A stretch of 64,000 nucleotides of DNA, taken from contig JACVRA010000101.1 in NCBI GenBank assembly GCA_019828545.1, positions 54,658 to 118,657 of the forward strand. Direction: 5' to 3'. The notes below the pieces were generated by a model. That model was not told the origin of the DNA. It saw only the letters and a program-made list of their open reading frames with translations, and did not search any database. Both the position numbers and the translations under genes were made by a program. The stretch is from Paracamarosporium sp. OC-R06-R3 (Eukaryota; Ascomycota; Dothideomycetes; Pleosporales; Didymosphaeriaceae). Position 1 is the stretch's first letter. Every line of letters begins with the position of its first letter. This document shows, in pieces, positions 21,400 through 33,000 of the stretch.

Positions 21400-22486
21400 A
21401 TGTCTCTCACCAACTGCCGGTTTTACGAGGAGAAGTACCCCGAGGTGGAGAGCTTCGTCATGGTCAACGTGAAGCAGATTGCGGAAATGGGCGCGTACGT
21501 CAAGCTTCTTGAGTATGGTATGTAGTGGCTAAGACGCTCCGCAATTGCAATCCAATGTTGACATAATTAGACAACATCGACGGCATGATCCTGCTCTCCG
21601 AACTCTCGCGACGACGTATCCGTTCGATTCAGAAACTTATTCGCGTCGGCCGAAACGAAGTCGTGGTGGTGCTGCGTGTGGACAAGGACAAGGGTTATAT
21701 TGATTTGTCGAAGCGACGAGTGTCTCCCGAGGACATCATCAAGTGCGAGGAGCGATACAACAAGTCCAAGATGGTGCACTCCATCATGCGCCACGTCGCC
21801 GAGAAGACGAACACACCTATTCAGGAGCTCTACGAGAACATCGGCTGGCCGTTGAATAAGAAGTACGGACACTCGATTGATGCCTTCAAGCTCTCCATCA
21901 CCAACCCCGACGTGTGGAACGATGTCACCTTTCCGAACGACGTAGTCAAGGACGAGTTGCAGACATATATTAGCAAGAGGCTCACACCGCAGCCCACCAA
22001 GGTGCGGTCGGATATTGAGGGTATGGTCTACAGCACAATTGCACGGTCCAAGGCTAACTAAAGCAGTGACCTGCTTCGGATACGAGGGTATCGACGCAGT
22101 CAAGACGGCTCTGCGATGCGCCGAGGCGAAGAACACACAAGACACACAGGTCAAGGTGAAGCTGGTCTCACCACCTCTATACGGTATGCCTGTGCCTCAT
22201 CCAACCTACATACCTCGCATGACTAACCCCAATAGTCCTCACGTCTCAATGTCTCGACAAGAATGTCGGTATCCAAGTCCTAGAGCAAGCGATCGAGGAC
22301 ATCAAAGAGAGCATAACGAAAGCGGGCGGAGACTGCACGGTCAAGATGGCGCCTAAGGCTGTCACAGAGAACGATGATGCGGAGCTGGCTGCACTCATGG
22401 AGAAGAGGGAGCGCGAGAACCAGGAAGTCAGCGGCGACGAAGACGAGAGCACGAGCGACGAAGGCGGTGTTGCCGAGGCGGACTAA
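21400..22486 (+). CDS. SUI2: translation initiation factor eIF2, alpha subunit
   Basis: Model: join(21400..21517, 21571..22020, 22067..22183, 22236..22486), 311 aa; introns of 53, 46 and 52 nt. eIF2-alpha is the regulatory subunit of the GTP-dependent factor that brings Met-tRNAi to the 40S ribosome. The N-terminal S1/OB domain carries the stress-kinase site [15 protein letters not shown], with the phosphorylated Ser at residue 52 counting Met (Ser51 by convention), target of Gcn2-type kinases. The helical domain ([15 protein letters not shown]) and the C-terminal alpha/beta domain ([13 protein letters not shown]) follow, then an acidic tail ([12 protein letters not shown]). Length agrees with the yeast protein (about 304 aa). 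Confidence 0.97.
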
Positions 22487-23038
22487 GCAGTGGTTGCAGG
22501 TCGTGGTTGTTGTTGCTTCGAAACGGTCGTCAAAAGTGAGCATATGGCGTTCGGTAGAGGTTTTGGACAAGGCGTCGTGGCTGACCGGCCTCTCTCAGCG
22601 TAGATGGTGTACGCTATCATGCATGTTCCCGCGCGGTATGAACAGGATATCAAGCACACCGAATCCAGGTGTTGCGCAATTTGTATAAATCTCTTCCACT
22701 TCAGTCTTCGGACATTTTTCTGATGGGTGAAGCGCAAGACGAAGTGTGAATAGCGTGTGAAATGCACGTTCACGCGATACGATACGAGGAGCTTGGGCCC
22801 GTGGGGTTGATCGCGATATGACGAAGCTTGCTCTGGGAGCTCCGCTCGCCAGCTTGTTTAGCGCAGCCAAGTTTCGCAACAACAATGCCAACCTCCTCAC
22901 CAATTCTCTGATTTGTGCCGATTTCTCCTTTTTATCTTGAGGCAGACCTCTCGCTTGAGAGATTACCGTCTATTTCTCCCTAAACCCGTATTCCTCGCTC
23001 ACTACACCTCGCGGAGCTTCGATAAGCTCCCCGCCGCA
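22487..23038. other. intergenic
   Basis: 3' region of eIF2-alpha and promoter of the Yvc1-like gene; the last 130 bp are C/T-rich, as expected for a leader. Nothing else recognised. Confidence 0.5.
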
Positions 23039-25181
23039 ATGGTACGATGGGCCAAGCTCTTCGATTCAGACGGCCACGATAGACGGCATCGCCTGCAGGA
23101 TGAAATGCGATCGCGTTAGTTTTACCTTGATATCACAAATAGTACGCTTTCTAACGATTTTCAGTGCTACCCACGCGCCGCGAACGTACTCCACCGCCGC
23201 CGATAGCCCCAAAGGAGGTCACAAAGGTCGCGCTACGCCTCAAACACCAGATCGAACAGGTGATACCGTGCGAACTGGAAGAAGAGCTTGTCGTCAAACC
23301 GCATAGCCACATACTCACACAGGCCGTTGTTGCAACCGCAAAGGATGCCGGTGGGGAACAGTACAGCGCATGTGTGGTATACTGTCTATTGGTGGTCAAA
23401 AAATGGTTTAAGAGACAGGCGCTGGCAGAGCTGTGGGATGCCGACTTGCACGAGGTTCGCGCCGCAGCTGCTGAGATGCTGGCCAAGCTCATCATCGAGG
23501 AAGAGGAAGACCAGAATTACCTCATGGAACACATCCTGTTGAAAAGGTATTCTATTTTCGTCGACGGCGAACCCACCGCACCTGCCAACGTTATCGAGCG
23601 CGCTGTCGATCTGCATGCCTTGACTGTCATTGGGTCCTCCGGCTACCAGAAGTGCATACAACATCTGTGGAAGGGCTGGCTAGTGCAGGACGATGAGGAC
23701 CCCAGTCGCTTCGTCCACTATGAGAACAAGACAAATACGTCGTACTGGTCGCACTTGGATCCCGACCGCCTGAGGGTGCCGCGATACCAGAACGCTGTGC
23801 AGATCGCCATCTCTGTCATCTTTTTAGCTCTCTACACGGGTGCCATCAACACGATCAACCCATCGGGTGATCTCGATACTGTAGAGATACTGCTGTATAT
23901 CTTCACGCTCGGCTTCATATGCGACGAGACGGCCAAGCTGTGGAAGGTTGGCCGCTATTACATTGGCTTCTGGAATGTCTTCAACACCACCTTATACGCC
24001 CTTCTCACAACCTCCTTCATCCTGCGCATGGTAGCCTACGGACACGGAAGCGACTCTCAAAGACGAGGCCACTTCAATGAGCTTAGCTACGACTTCCTTG
24101 CCTTCGGCGCGCCCATGTTCTGGATGCGTCTCCTGCTATACCTCGATACATTCCGCTTCTTCGGCGCCATGCTAGTCGTCCTAAAAGTGATGATGCGCGA
24201 ATCGCTCATTTTCTTCGCCCTGTTGCTCGTCGTCATAGTCGGCTTCCTGCAAGCTTTCATCGGGCTAGACTTGACAGATAATTCCATCACAGACGCAGGC
24301 TTCGTCATCCAGGCCATGCTCAACGCCATCATGCAGAGCCCCGAGTTCGACGGCTTCGACAGGTTCGCGCCCCCCTTCGGCATCATTCTTTACTACATCT
24401 TCACCTTCGTCGTCATGGTCATCCTCCTCAACATCCTCATCGCGCTGTACAACTCCGCCTACGAAGACATAACCGAGAACGCCATCGACGAGTACATGGC
24501 GCTCTTCTCGCAGAAGACTATGCAATTCGTGCGCGCCCCGGACGAGAATGTGTTCATCGCGCCGTTCAACCTTATCGAAATGCTTTTGCTTATTCTGCCC
24601 TTCGAATGGTGGCTTCCGCAGGCTACGTACAATCGCCTAAACGACTACGTAATGGGCTTCATCTACAGTCCGCTGCTAATCGTCACGGCGTGGATGGAGA
24701 CGCGGCAAGCGCACAGCGTGCGTGTGAACCGGAAGCGCGGCGAAGACGATGACGATGTGGTGCAGGAGTGGGAGCAAGTAATGGGCGAGTGTGACTTCGA
24801 GGCCGACGGGTGGGACAAGAAGGTGCAGCAGACGAAGCCGAACGTCGAGTTCGACACTGCCGTGCTCGAAATCAGGAAGTTGCAGAACGAGGTTTCGGAG
24901 TTGAAGGAGCTTCTTATCGAGTTGAAGGACAAGGCGACCTGGGGGAGTGATACGTTGAAGGAGAGTAAGTTGGAGGAAAAGGGGGAGAGCAGCGAGAGCG
25001 TGGCGAGGGAGGAGTAAGTGTGTATTCTCTCTCTCTCTCTCGGTTGAACGCCGTGTCTTGTTGAGTTGTGTTTGACGAGTACAGGAGGAATGCGAGGTTG
25101 GCGCGGATGGTAGATGAGACTGCGAAGACGGACGACGGCACTGTAAAGACGGATGGGGGGAGCGATTGGCACTCTGATTGA
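23039..25181 (+). CDS. YVC1: vacuolar TRP-type cation channel (Yvc1/TRPY1)
   Basis: Model: join(23039..23114, 23165..25013, 25085..25181), 673 aa, against 675 in yeast Yvc1. Yvc1 releases Ca2+ from the vacuole under osmotic and mechanical stress. A long cytosolic N-terminus is followed by six membrane segments from about residue 235 (AISVIFLALYTGAINTI); the pore region lies at MLNAIMQSPEFDGFDRFAPP, and S6 runs FTFVVMVILLNILIALYNSA into the conserved YEDITENAIDEYMALFSQK segment. An acidic stretch (GEDDDDVV) and a coiled coil (residues about 605-635) end the protein. The last intron (25014-25084) begins GTAAGT directly after GAGGA, so its donor contains the TAA that closes the unspliced frame; splicing adds about 32 residues and brings the length to that of yeast. 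Confidence 0.93.
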
Positions 25182-25550
25182 TTGTTGATTCGTCAGCATG
25201 GTGTTGCTCTTCCTCGCGGTCTCGCAACTGGATTAATACTGTTGTGTAAACCTGGTGTAGTTATTTTTCCCTTTACGTATGGTAGGGTCTCAACGGATAT
25301 TAATGACTGAATGATATAATGTGGCAACATACGGGTGATATACACTGATCGTCAAGCATATAACCATACACAAGCCCACTATTTAGTCAGCCAACCTCTA
25401 TGTATGCACCAGATTCCTAGCAGCACAACATCTCCATAGACCTTAATATCCAAAAACAAGCCGCCAACGCATTTACTCGACCCAGCACCACACAACATGT
25501 ATTCCCATACACCCATTTCCCCAAACTTTTCGCAGCATGACTTTCCCTTC
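25182..25550. other. intergenic between convergent genes
   Basis: Shared 3' region of the Yvc1 and MutY genes. AT-rich, no further gene. Confidence 0.5.
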
Positions 25551-27467
25551 CTACTCCCCCTCCACACCCAATAACTCCCAACACTTCCGCATCCCAGTCG
25601 ACAACGTCTCACCCTCCATACTCCCCGTCTCCACCCATCTCCTGACCGGCACCTTACTCGTTATCTCTCCCATCTCGCCGTCTATCTCCACCCGGAAATG
25701 GTACACATGCATCGTCAGCTTCAGATGTGTGAATACGTGGACTAGGGAGCCGACGTCTTTTACTAGTGTGATGGTGGGTTGGTCTGGGGTGAGATTGAGT
25801 TTGGTTACGTAGGCGTGAGCTGCAGATTTGCGGGATGTGGATGTATTTGTTTCTGTAGCTGAGAGTGTTGATTGGGGGAATTGCCAGAGGGAGGCTAGGA
25901 GGCCTGGTGCGTAGGGTGGTTAGTGAGTGAATAGGGATGGGAGGTTAGGATAGCAAGGATAAAGAGGTAGGACATACCTTTTGCGGGTCTTTGCTCGATG
26001 AGCCATTTACTGTTCCCATCGGATTGAGACGCTTCGATGATGCAGACGAGTGCGTCTTCTTCGGGGACTTTCTTCTTGGGCATCTTTTTGGGGAACAGAG
26101 AGCAGTATGATGATATTGCTTTTTGCTGGGCTGGTGTTGTTGTGGGAGATTTGCGCTTGGTGGAGGAGGCGGTGGAGTCAGGCTGAGTGTTTGCGGTAGG
26201 TTTTGCCTTGGGGGTGCTCGAAGTGAAGTAGTTGGAGATGGTGTTTGATGGTTTTTGTTCTGTCTTTCTGCGCTTTGAAGGCTTGGCTGGGGTGTCTTGT
26301 TCGTCTGCGGAGTCGTCTTCTGGCGCGGTTGCTAGGTCTTCTGTATCCAGCTGCTGGCACAGGGTACATGCGTCTTCTATGTCTGGTACTTCGGTAGTTG
26401 CAGGTTTTTTTACTGTGAGCGTCTCGCCTTCAGCATAGACCCTGCAGGTCTTGCGGATGGGACACTCGTTGCATTTAGGTCTCGGAGTGCAAATCGTCGA
26501 GCCCAGTTCCATGAGTGCTTGGTTCCACTGTCCGGGGACTCTACTCCTCCCTTCCTCAGGATAACTGGCCACACTCTTTACTAATTGATCCGCAACCTCC
26601 CACAACACATCCGTGCTCTTTTTGTCTTTTGCGTCGATATACAGACCCAACTGTCGACTCAGCACCCTAGCTACGTTCCCATCGAGCACAGGTTCCGCTT
26701 CGCCGAAAGCGATGCTGGACACGGCTCCAGCTGTGTACCTACCGATGCCTGGAATCTTTTGCAACTCCACAACACCACTAGGTATCTTACATGATTGAGC
26801 AGTTTTGTCGCTCACTACCGCTTTAGCACCTTCATGTAGGCGCGTTGCGCGGGAATAGTAGCCCAGGCCTTTCCAGACAGATAGGACATCGTCGTGAGAG
26901 GCTTCAGCGAGGGACCCCACGGTCGGCCATTTCGATATCCAGTTGTTAAAGTAGGGAATCACGGTCGAGACGCGGGTCTGTTGCAGCACTGCAGACGACA
27001 GGATCAGTACGTTGTGCGAGCGGCGGATTTGGATCCACGTGACGACGCGTCAACGCGTAAAAAGTTCATCCGCGTTTGAAGCCGTACGCGCCTTGATGCA
27101 TGGCGGTGGTAAAATTGACGCATTTGGGATGGTACTCACTGACTTCGCTAACCCACACTTCGTACGCGCGCTTCTCCAATAACGCCCCAAACTCTTCTTC
27201 TTTGACCTCAAGCTCAGCAGGGTCTAGCCACTTCTTACGCCAAGGCATGTTCCTCGCCTCCTCGATGCCTTCAAACCATTTCAATAACTCTTTACTTGAA
27301 GTCTCGTCATCAAGAGCGAGTGGATAATGATAAGAGGACGAATGGACGCGTGAGGGAGGGACCGCGGTCGGCTGTGGTGACGTTGGTTTTGTGAATGCAG
27401 TCGCAACCGTGGGACCGGATTTGACTTTGGGCTTCGTGCGCGTAGATAGCGCTTTTCCTTTCGACAT
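25551..27467 (-). CDS. MYH1: A/G-specific adenine DNA glycosylase (MutY/MUTYH)
   Basis: Model on the minus strand: exons 27467-27140, 26988-25978, 25903-25551; introns of 151 and 74 nt; 563 aa. It removes adenine mispaired with 8-oxoguanine in base excision repair. Seen: catalytic Glu108 in WVSEVMLQQT (split by intron 1), helix-hairpin-helix LQKIPGIGRYTAGAV (residues about 186-200), catalytic Asp212 in VLDGNVARVL, and the iron-sulfur cysteines 276, 282, 285 and 291. The first spacing is C-x5-C, where bacterial and animal MutY usually have C-x6-C. A charged linker (residues about 300-420) leads to the C-terminal NUDIX-like 8-oxoG recognition domain (SKWLIEQRPAKG / LLASLWQFP ... HVFTHLKLTMHVY). 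Basic KRRK/KKKVP clusters may direct nuclear import. The first intron carries two ACGCGT boxes. Confidence 0.93.
27045..27058. promoter_or_regulatory. pair of MCB-like ACGCGT boxes in MutY intron 1
   Basis: ACGCGT occurs at 27045-27050 and again at 27053-27058, within the 151-nt first intron of the MutY gene. ACGCGT is the MluI cell-cycle box bound by yeast MBF at G1/S genes. An intronic regulatory use is inference. Confidence 0.4.
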
Positions 27468-28009
27468 GATGTGCTGAAGGGTGGAGAGCTTAATTTTGAT
27501 GGATTAATGCGTTCGAGATGGTGATGGGAGACGCGAGTCGCGTGCATCGACTTTCATCGCGCTAACCCTTTTAGGTATCATCGAAAGCTAGCTCTAGAAC
27601 GTGTATGTGATCTTTCTTCCACTCGCTACGAAAACAGAGGCATGCGCCGTTACTAGATCCACAGAGTTTTGACTCTATCTGGGATAGGTGCTTAGTGAAT
27701 CAACATGTGTAAGTACTAATTTTACCCAAGGACAACTAAGAGTTCTTTCCTAATTCCTGAACAGGTAGAGAAGTACAATCAAGCTCTGTACAAGAGTTCA
27801 ACGTGAAATTAACTTGTAAAAAAGCATCTACCCGCTAGACCTTATTCTAAACAACTCCACGACAGAGAATAAACCAGAACGACTCCACCAATCCCAAGAC
27901 AAACAAACCGCCCAAACTAATACCAAGTACACAAAAACCTATACAAAACCAAGACCCTCAAAGAAAAACATCAACCACTTCAACCCACCACCACCAATCA
28001 ACGTCCCCA
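27468..28009. other. intergenic
   Basis: Promoter of the MutY gene (leftward) and 3' end of the NAD-binding gene's neighbour space. An A/C-rich segment at 27860-28010 is probably the 3' UTR of the leftward gene beginning at 28900. No gene seen. Confidence 0.5.
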
Positions 28010-28900
28010 TCAATACGTCAAACTAACACACCTCCCCTCCCACCCCTTCCCCCCAGCCCTAACCACATTCCCAAACACCCACTCCCCAACATCCCTCCGC
28101 CCAACAACCCACCCAATAGCCGGGGCCCCCTCCTCACCCTCCCTCCCCTCACAACCCCACTCCCACCCAGCTCTAACCTTCTCCACACCCCTCACCCCAT
28201 CCACCAACGCCGTCGGCCTCACGATAACAAAGTCCCTGACATGTTCGCCCCCATCGCTCAACACCGCTTCTTCCATCCTGCGCTTATCGGCGTGCGGCTG
28301 CGCAGCCAGGATGCGGTATAAAGGGTAGTATACCCACGGTATATCTCTCTTCTTGCTGTTTACGCCTGTGGAGCTGAGGGCTATGAGGAGGGGTTTTGTG
28401 CCTGATGCGGTGGTGGATATGGGTTGGTTTGATGAGGAAGATGGAAGGCGCAGGGAGACGAGCGCGGAGAAGATGGTGCGTATGCCGATTTCGCAGAGGG
28501 TGGGGTCCGGGAGGACGAAGGGTTCGCGGAGGGAGAGCTGGAAGGTTGGGTAGGTGCCTATGGCGGTGTAGATTGTGTCGACGAGGTGGGTGGGGTGTAG
28601 TGGCGAAATTAGAGCGCGGGAGACGGAGCTGCGGTCTTTGGCGTCGCCTTGGATGATGGTGAGGTGGGATTTTATGGTGGTAGTGGGGATGGAGTGGTCG
28701 GTTTCGAGTTGGGTGAGGAGCTTGGAGGGCGTGCGGACTACTGTGTGGAGGTTAATCAAGAACCTTGCGATGGGGATGGTGGAAGATGGAGGAGACGTAC
28801 GTGCGGTGCAGTGGTAGCCTTCGCGGAGGGCGCAGGCAAGTGAGCTACCTGCGCATCCGCCAGTTGCGCCGAAAAAGGCGATTGTTTGTTTTGAAGCCAT
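28010..28900 (-). CDS. NAD(P)-binding Rossmann-fold protein (NmrA/atypical SDR-like)
   Basis: Model on the minus strand: exons 28900-28801 and 28740-28010, 276 aa. The longer frame begins at TTG (28930); ATG 28900 gives MASKQTIAFFGATGGCAGS, with the nucleotide-binding GATGGCAG loop at residues 10-17. The 60-nt intron 28741-28800 (GTACGT..CACACAG, GATTAAC branch) is a multiple of three without a stop; removal restores the family-typical CTALVRTPSKL segment. Later parts include HLVDTIYTAIGTYPTF, a LIALSSTGV strand and RDFVIVRPTALVDG. The family covers isoflavone-reductase-like and NmrA-like proteins that bind NAD(P) as oxidoreductases or redox sensors; the substrate is unknown. The typical YxxxK dyad is not obvious, though RDIPWVYYPLYRIL has paired tyrosines. 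Confidence 0.8.
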   Translation of the reverse strand: MASKQTIAFFGATGGCAGSSLACALREGYHCTARTSPPSSTIPIARFLINLHTVVRTPSKLLTQLETDHSIPTTTIKSHLTIIQGDAKDRSSVSRALISPLHPTHLVDTIYTAIGTYPTFQLSLREPFVLPDPTLCEIGIRTIFSALVSLRLPSSSSNQPISTTASGTKPLLIALSSTGVNSKKRDIPWVYYPLYRILAAQPHADKRRMEEAVLSDGGEHVRDFVIVRPTALVDGVRGVEKVRAGWEWGCEGREGEEGAPAIGWVVGRRDVGEWVFGNVVRAGGKGWEGRCVSLTY

Positions 28901-30083
28901 CGTCGTGGTCGAATCGGATTGGATTGTCAAATGTATCTCGCTTGCGATAGTTTGAACCCAAGAGCCGGATGCGTAATGGAAGGTTATAGTCCACTGGTAT
29001 TGACGAGTATAGTAACTGAATTCAAATCAAGAGCAAGCTTCGTAGCGGTATGCTGTAATCGACTGGTAGAGACGAATGTATCACACTGTATGATAAACCA
29101 CACCCTTCCATCCCATTCCTTATATACCTTCTCCCTCCCCTCCTCAACGCGACCTCCATCTCTTCGTCCGGCCTTCTAAGCCTCGTACCATCTCAACCCT
29201 CCGCCATCTAATCCCCTTTCACCTCGTACCCCACAAGCGCAATCCCCCTCTAGCTCGGCCCTAACCCAATCTACACTAGCCGCCACCAGGTCTCCAAAGT
29301 TCGGTGCGAACGCCACGCCACGCCGCCAACGCAAGCCACAATCCGCTAGCGGAGCAGGGCCCCGTATCTAGTCTAGCCTCCACCATGTTAAAGACTCATC
29401 ACGAGCGGGCGGGGCGTCAAGTTACGCCGCTATGCAGCATGTTGAGTCCAACGGCACGAGTGAACGGCCAGTCGGTCCGCACAAAAATCGGACGTCGGAC
29501 AGAAAGCACGGGAAACATTGCGATTCCGCAGCAATACGATAGAATACCGTGCAAAGCGCGACAAGCAACGACATTGCCGGCTCGATAAGAGAGAAGATAG
29601 AAATTAAAGCTACTAGTAAAAATGTAGGCAAAGTATAGCAAGGTAAAGTAAGAATAGTGATCGTAGCGATACGCTTTTCCCAAAGATAACTCTCGGGAGA
29701 GTATACTAAATAAATAAATAAATAAATAGATAGATAAGCCGATTTTCTTTCCCAGCCCAGTCCAGCGAAAGAAAGTCCCTAATATGCCCTTTGTGAAAAA
29801 CGCTTGAAATCGCTACAAACTCCGACGAAATGCCATGCCCCTCATTTATATCCCAAGATGCCCGAATCAAAAACGTTTCCATGAATGGTGGGGGGTATTC
29901 GCGAACAGTAATGTAAGCCTTACACGAAGAAGGAAGTGAGGCAGAGTGTCCGTAAATGTACATCTCTCGCTCGATGATTAATCCAGACCAGTACCAAAAG
30001 CAATGTGCCAAATATATAGATGGCATGACGAGTCTATCCCGACGATGCATAGATGCATGTAGTAAGATAGTGATAGATGGTGT
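28901..30083. other. intergenic with tetranucleotide microsatellite
   Basis: About 1.2 kb: promoter of the Rossmann gene on the left and 3' region of the OGT-like gene on the right. It holds an AAAT/GATA microsatellite. Frames inside are not gene-like. Confidence 0.5.
29707..29736. repeat. (TAAA)n/(TAGA)n microsatellite
   Basis: Five to six TAAA units followed by two to three TAGA units in a non-coding region. Confidence 0.85.
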
Positions 30084-33000
30084 CTACGTCGCAGTTATGG
30101 GCTGCGGCGTCTTCTTCAGCCAAATGTCGCCACCTTCGCCCCTCTCCCACTTCTTCCATGCGATATTGTACGCTTCTTCTAAATCTCTTACCCATCTCGT
30201 GGTGTCGAATAGACCACTGCTCCATCTTGATTCGTACAAGATGCGTCGGAGCTGGCTCAGGCGACCTGTTGCGCGGCCATCGTGGTATCTGCAGCCGAGG
30301 GCTAAGCGAACAGCCATGTCTTCATACTCTTCGTCGCTTCCTGCAATGAGCTCTTTTGCAGCCTGGAATCCTTCCTGCGTTTTCGGAAGTGCACCCTTGA
30401 GGATCGAGGCTGCCATGCGTGAACACATTTTGTAGTTGTATCTCGGTAGAGTAAGCAGCGGCGTGCCTGACCAAAGGACGTCGGCAGCTGTCGTGTGCGC
30501 ATTGCACTCGGGCGTATCCAAGAACAGATCGCAGACACGGGCACGTGCGATATGTTGGCTCTTCTGAGCAACGTCTGTGAAAATCACACGGTTGGCAACT
30601 TCAGAGCCTGCCCACATTTGTGCTGTCTGCTTAAGGTTTGTTTCGCCAAGATCTGGGAAGCGAAGCAGCCAGAGGATGGCATTAGGAACCTTTTGAAGGA
30701 TGCGGAGCCAGGTTCGGAACGTCGTGGGTTCGATCTGAAAGGTGGTTAGGGTACTGCAGGGTTAAAAAAGGTGTTCAGCTTACCTTATACAACTGGTTGA
30801 AATTGCCCAAGATGATAGCATCGTCAGGGAGATTGGGGAAGATCGTTTTACGCATGTTCCATCTTCTCTTTTGTTCGTCCTCCCAGCTGAGCTGTTCTTC
30901 TTGAGCATCTGGGGCACTCTGCCGGTGGTCGCAGCAGAAGAAGGTATCGCGACAGTAGATGATGTTCTCAGCATAGATCCAATCCTCATCTTGGCCACCA
31001 CTATTCTCGTCGATGAGAGCGTCTTCCAGATCGACGTTTCTGCGCCAGCTACGAAGGGTATTGGGTGGGACAGCTGTGTCGTCAGCAAGTAGGTAGTCGC
31101 ACCATTCGGCGCCCAGTGTCCCTGCGAAGCCCATGAACGACATCTGGATGGGTGCTGGACGAGCAGCAAACACTTCGTTCCTTGCCCCGCGGGTATATCC
31201 GTTCAGGTTGACGAGGATATGTATTCCGTCATTGATGATCTGGCTAACAAGACGTTCAGCAGGCCACGTGCTCGCATCGTAGAACACCGGCGCTTCTCTT
31301 TCAATCTGCTGACGATGCACTGTGTTGTCGCTGGCCGTGGTAGCATAGCAATAAGCCTTAACCCGAGCCTTGTTATGGAGACCGAATACAGATTGCATCA
31401 GGTGAGCAAGAGGATGGTTGTTGAAATCTGAAGAGACGTAGCCCACTTTCAGGTATGGAGCCGGTGGAGCCGGAGGAGCGTAAACAGTCGAAGGCAGCCA
31501 TGGTGCCCTTAATGTTGAGCAGGATATTCGAAGGCCGTTCCGCTGGGAAATCAGACGGATTTGCTTGGCCGACATCGGGCAAGTGAAGGTATGGAACGGA
31601 AGGACGGTGGGAGCAGCAGGAACAGTCAGTGCCGCCGGTAGCTGAGGTCGCCGATAGCTTGCAAGAGGCCGTTCTTTCCCAAATTTATACTTGTCTTGGT
31701 ACCAATGCCAGGTAATTCTCCGGATGACACGCTCCACTAGACGAACAAGGCGTGCTCCTTCCCACTTTCGGCCTCGCCATTGTCCAAGAACGCCCCCTAC
31801 ACGTTCTTGTTCCTCTTCGAGGTCTTGTTCCCTGCTGTATGCTAAGGTGAGTGACCGGACAATGTCGCGAATGAATCGCTCGTCCATGATGCCTCGTCCC
31901 CAATCTTCACCGTCGGCCAGCTGTTTCTCAACCAAGCTTACGACCTTGTGTATCCAGCCGCCGCTCCTTGCCCCGGGGAGCTTGGCATCAAGTAGCATGC
32001 CATTTTCGTCTACGTGCCAGCGATCGCGAGAACCTGAACCTTCGGCAATACCACCTCTTCCATGCCATCCGCAAACCGAATTGAGGGCGTTCGCAAGACC
32101 ACAAACTGCCTCCGCGAAGTCTGGGCTTGCCTTCACTGCTCTCCTGTAGTACACAATGGCATCGCTAATCCGTCCCTTGTCCTTGACAGCATTGGCGAGA
32201 TTAGCAAGAGCAATGTCGAAGTTCTTATCGCACGCCACTGCCTGTTCGTACATTTGAATGGCCGCTTCCAGTTGTCCAATGTCTTTCAGAAGACTACCCA
32301 GATTGGTGTATAAATGAGCATGTCGATTGTCGAGAATCAATCCGTAGTGGTAGTATGCGAGAGCAAGGGCTATGCCGCTACCAGGAACCAAACCTGGCAC
32401 CATAGGCCTCTGTATGGAATTGGATACCGGTATGTGCTTCGAAGGAGCAGACTGCTGAACACTGGCCAAGAGAATGCCCACGTTGTTTGCCGTTGATGGG
32501 CTTGGCTGCAGAGCGAGCGACAGATAATACAAAGCGAGTATTTCTCTAACCCCATAGTTGCTCTGAAACGCGGTGGCCTTGGGTGAATTCGTTGCCATAC
32601 CGTCCTGGAAGATCTTAGCCAAAGACAAAAGAGAATTGCTCGTAGTTGAAATCGCAGCTTTCCGAGCCATGACCTCGCCAGGAACGTATTTAAGACCTGG
32701 CAGCTGTCCGTGCGGCGGGAAGCAAAGCTGCGCAGTCTTGAGTGCCGGTTCGGGTTGAAGCAGGATGGGATCGTTGGACGGAGGTAGGCGATGGCCTCCA
32801 GGAGAGCGCTCTGTACCATCATAACCCACAACAGACAAAATGTGTTTGATCAAACCGTTGATGCCTTGCATCTGTAAACCTGCACCAATGAGCACAGCAT
32901 TCTCGAATGCCTTTGCCGCACCATAGTTGTCACCAAGAGCATACAACATGTTGCCCTTCGCATGCACCAAAGCAAGTATGCGGCCGTTATCGCACCCGGG

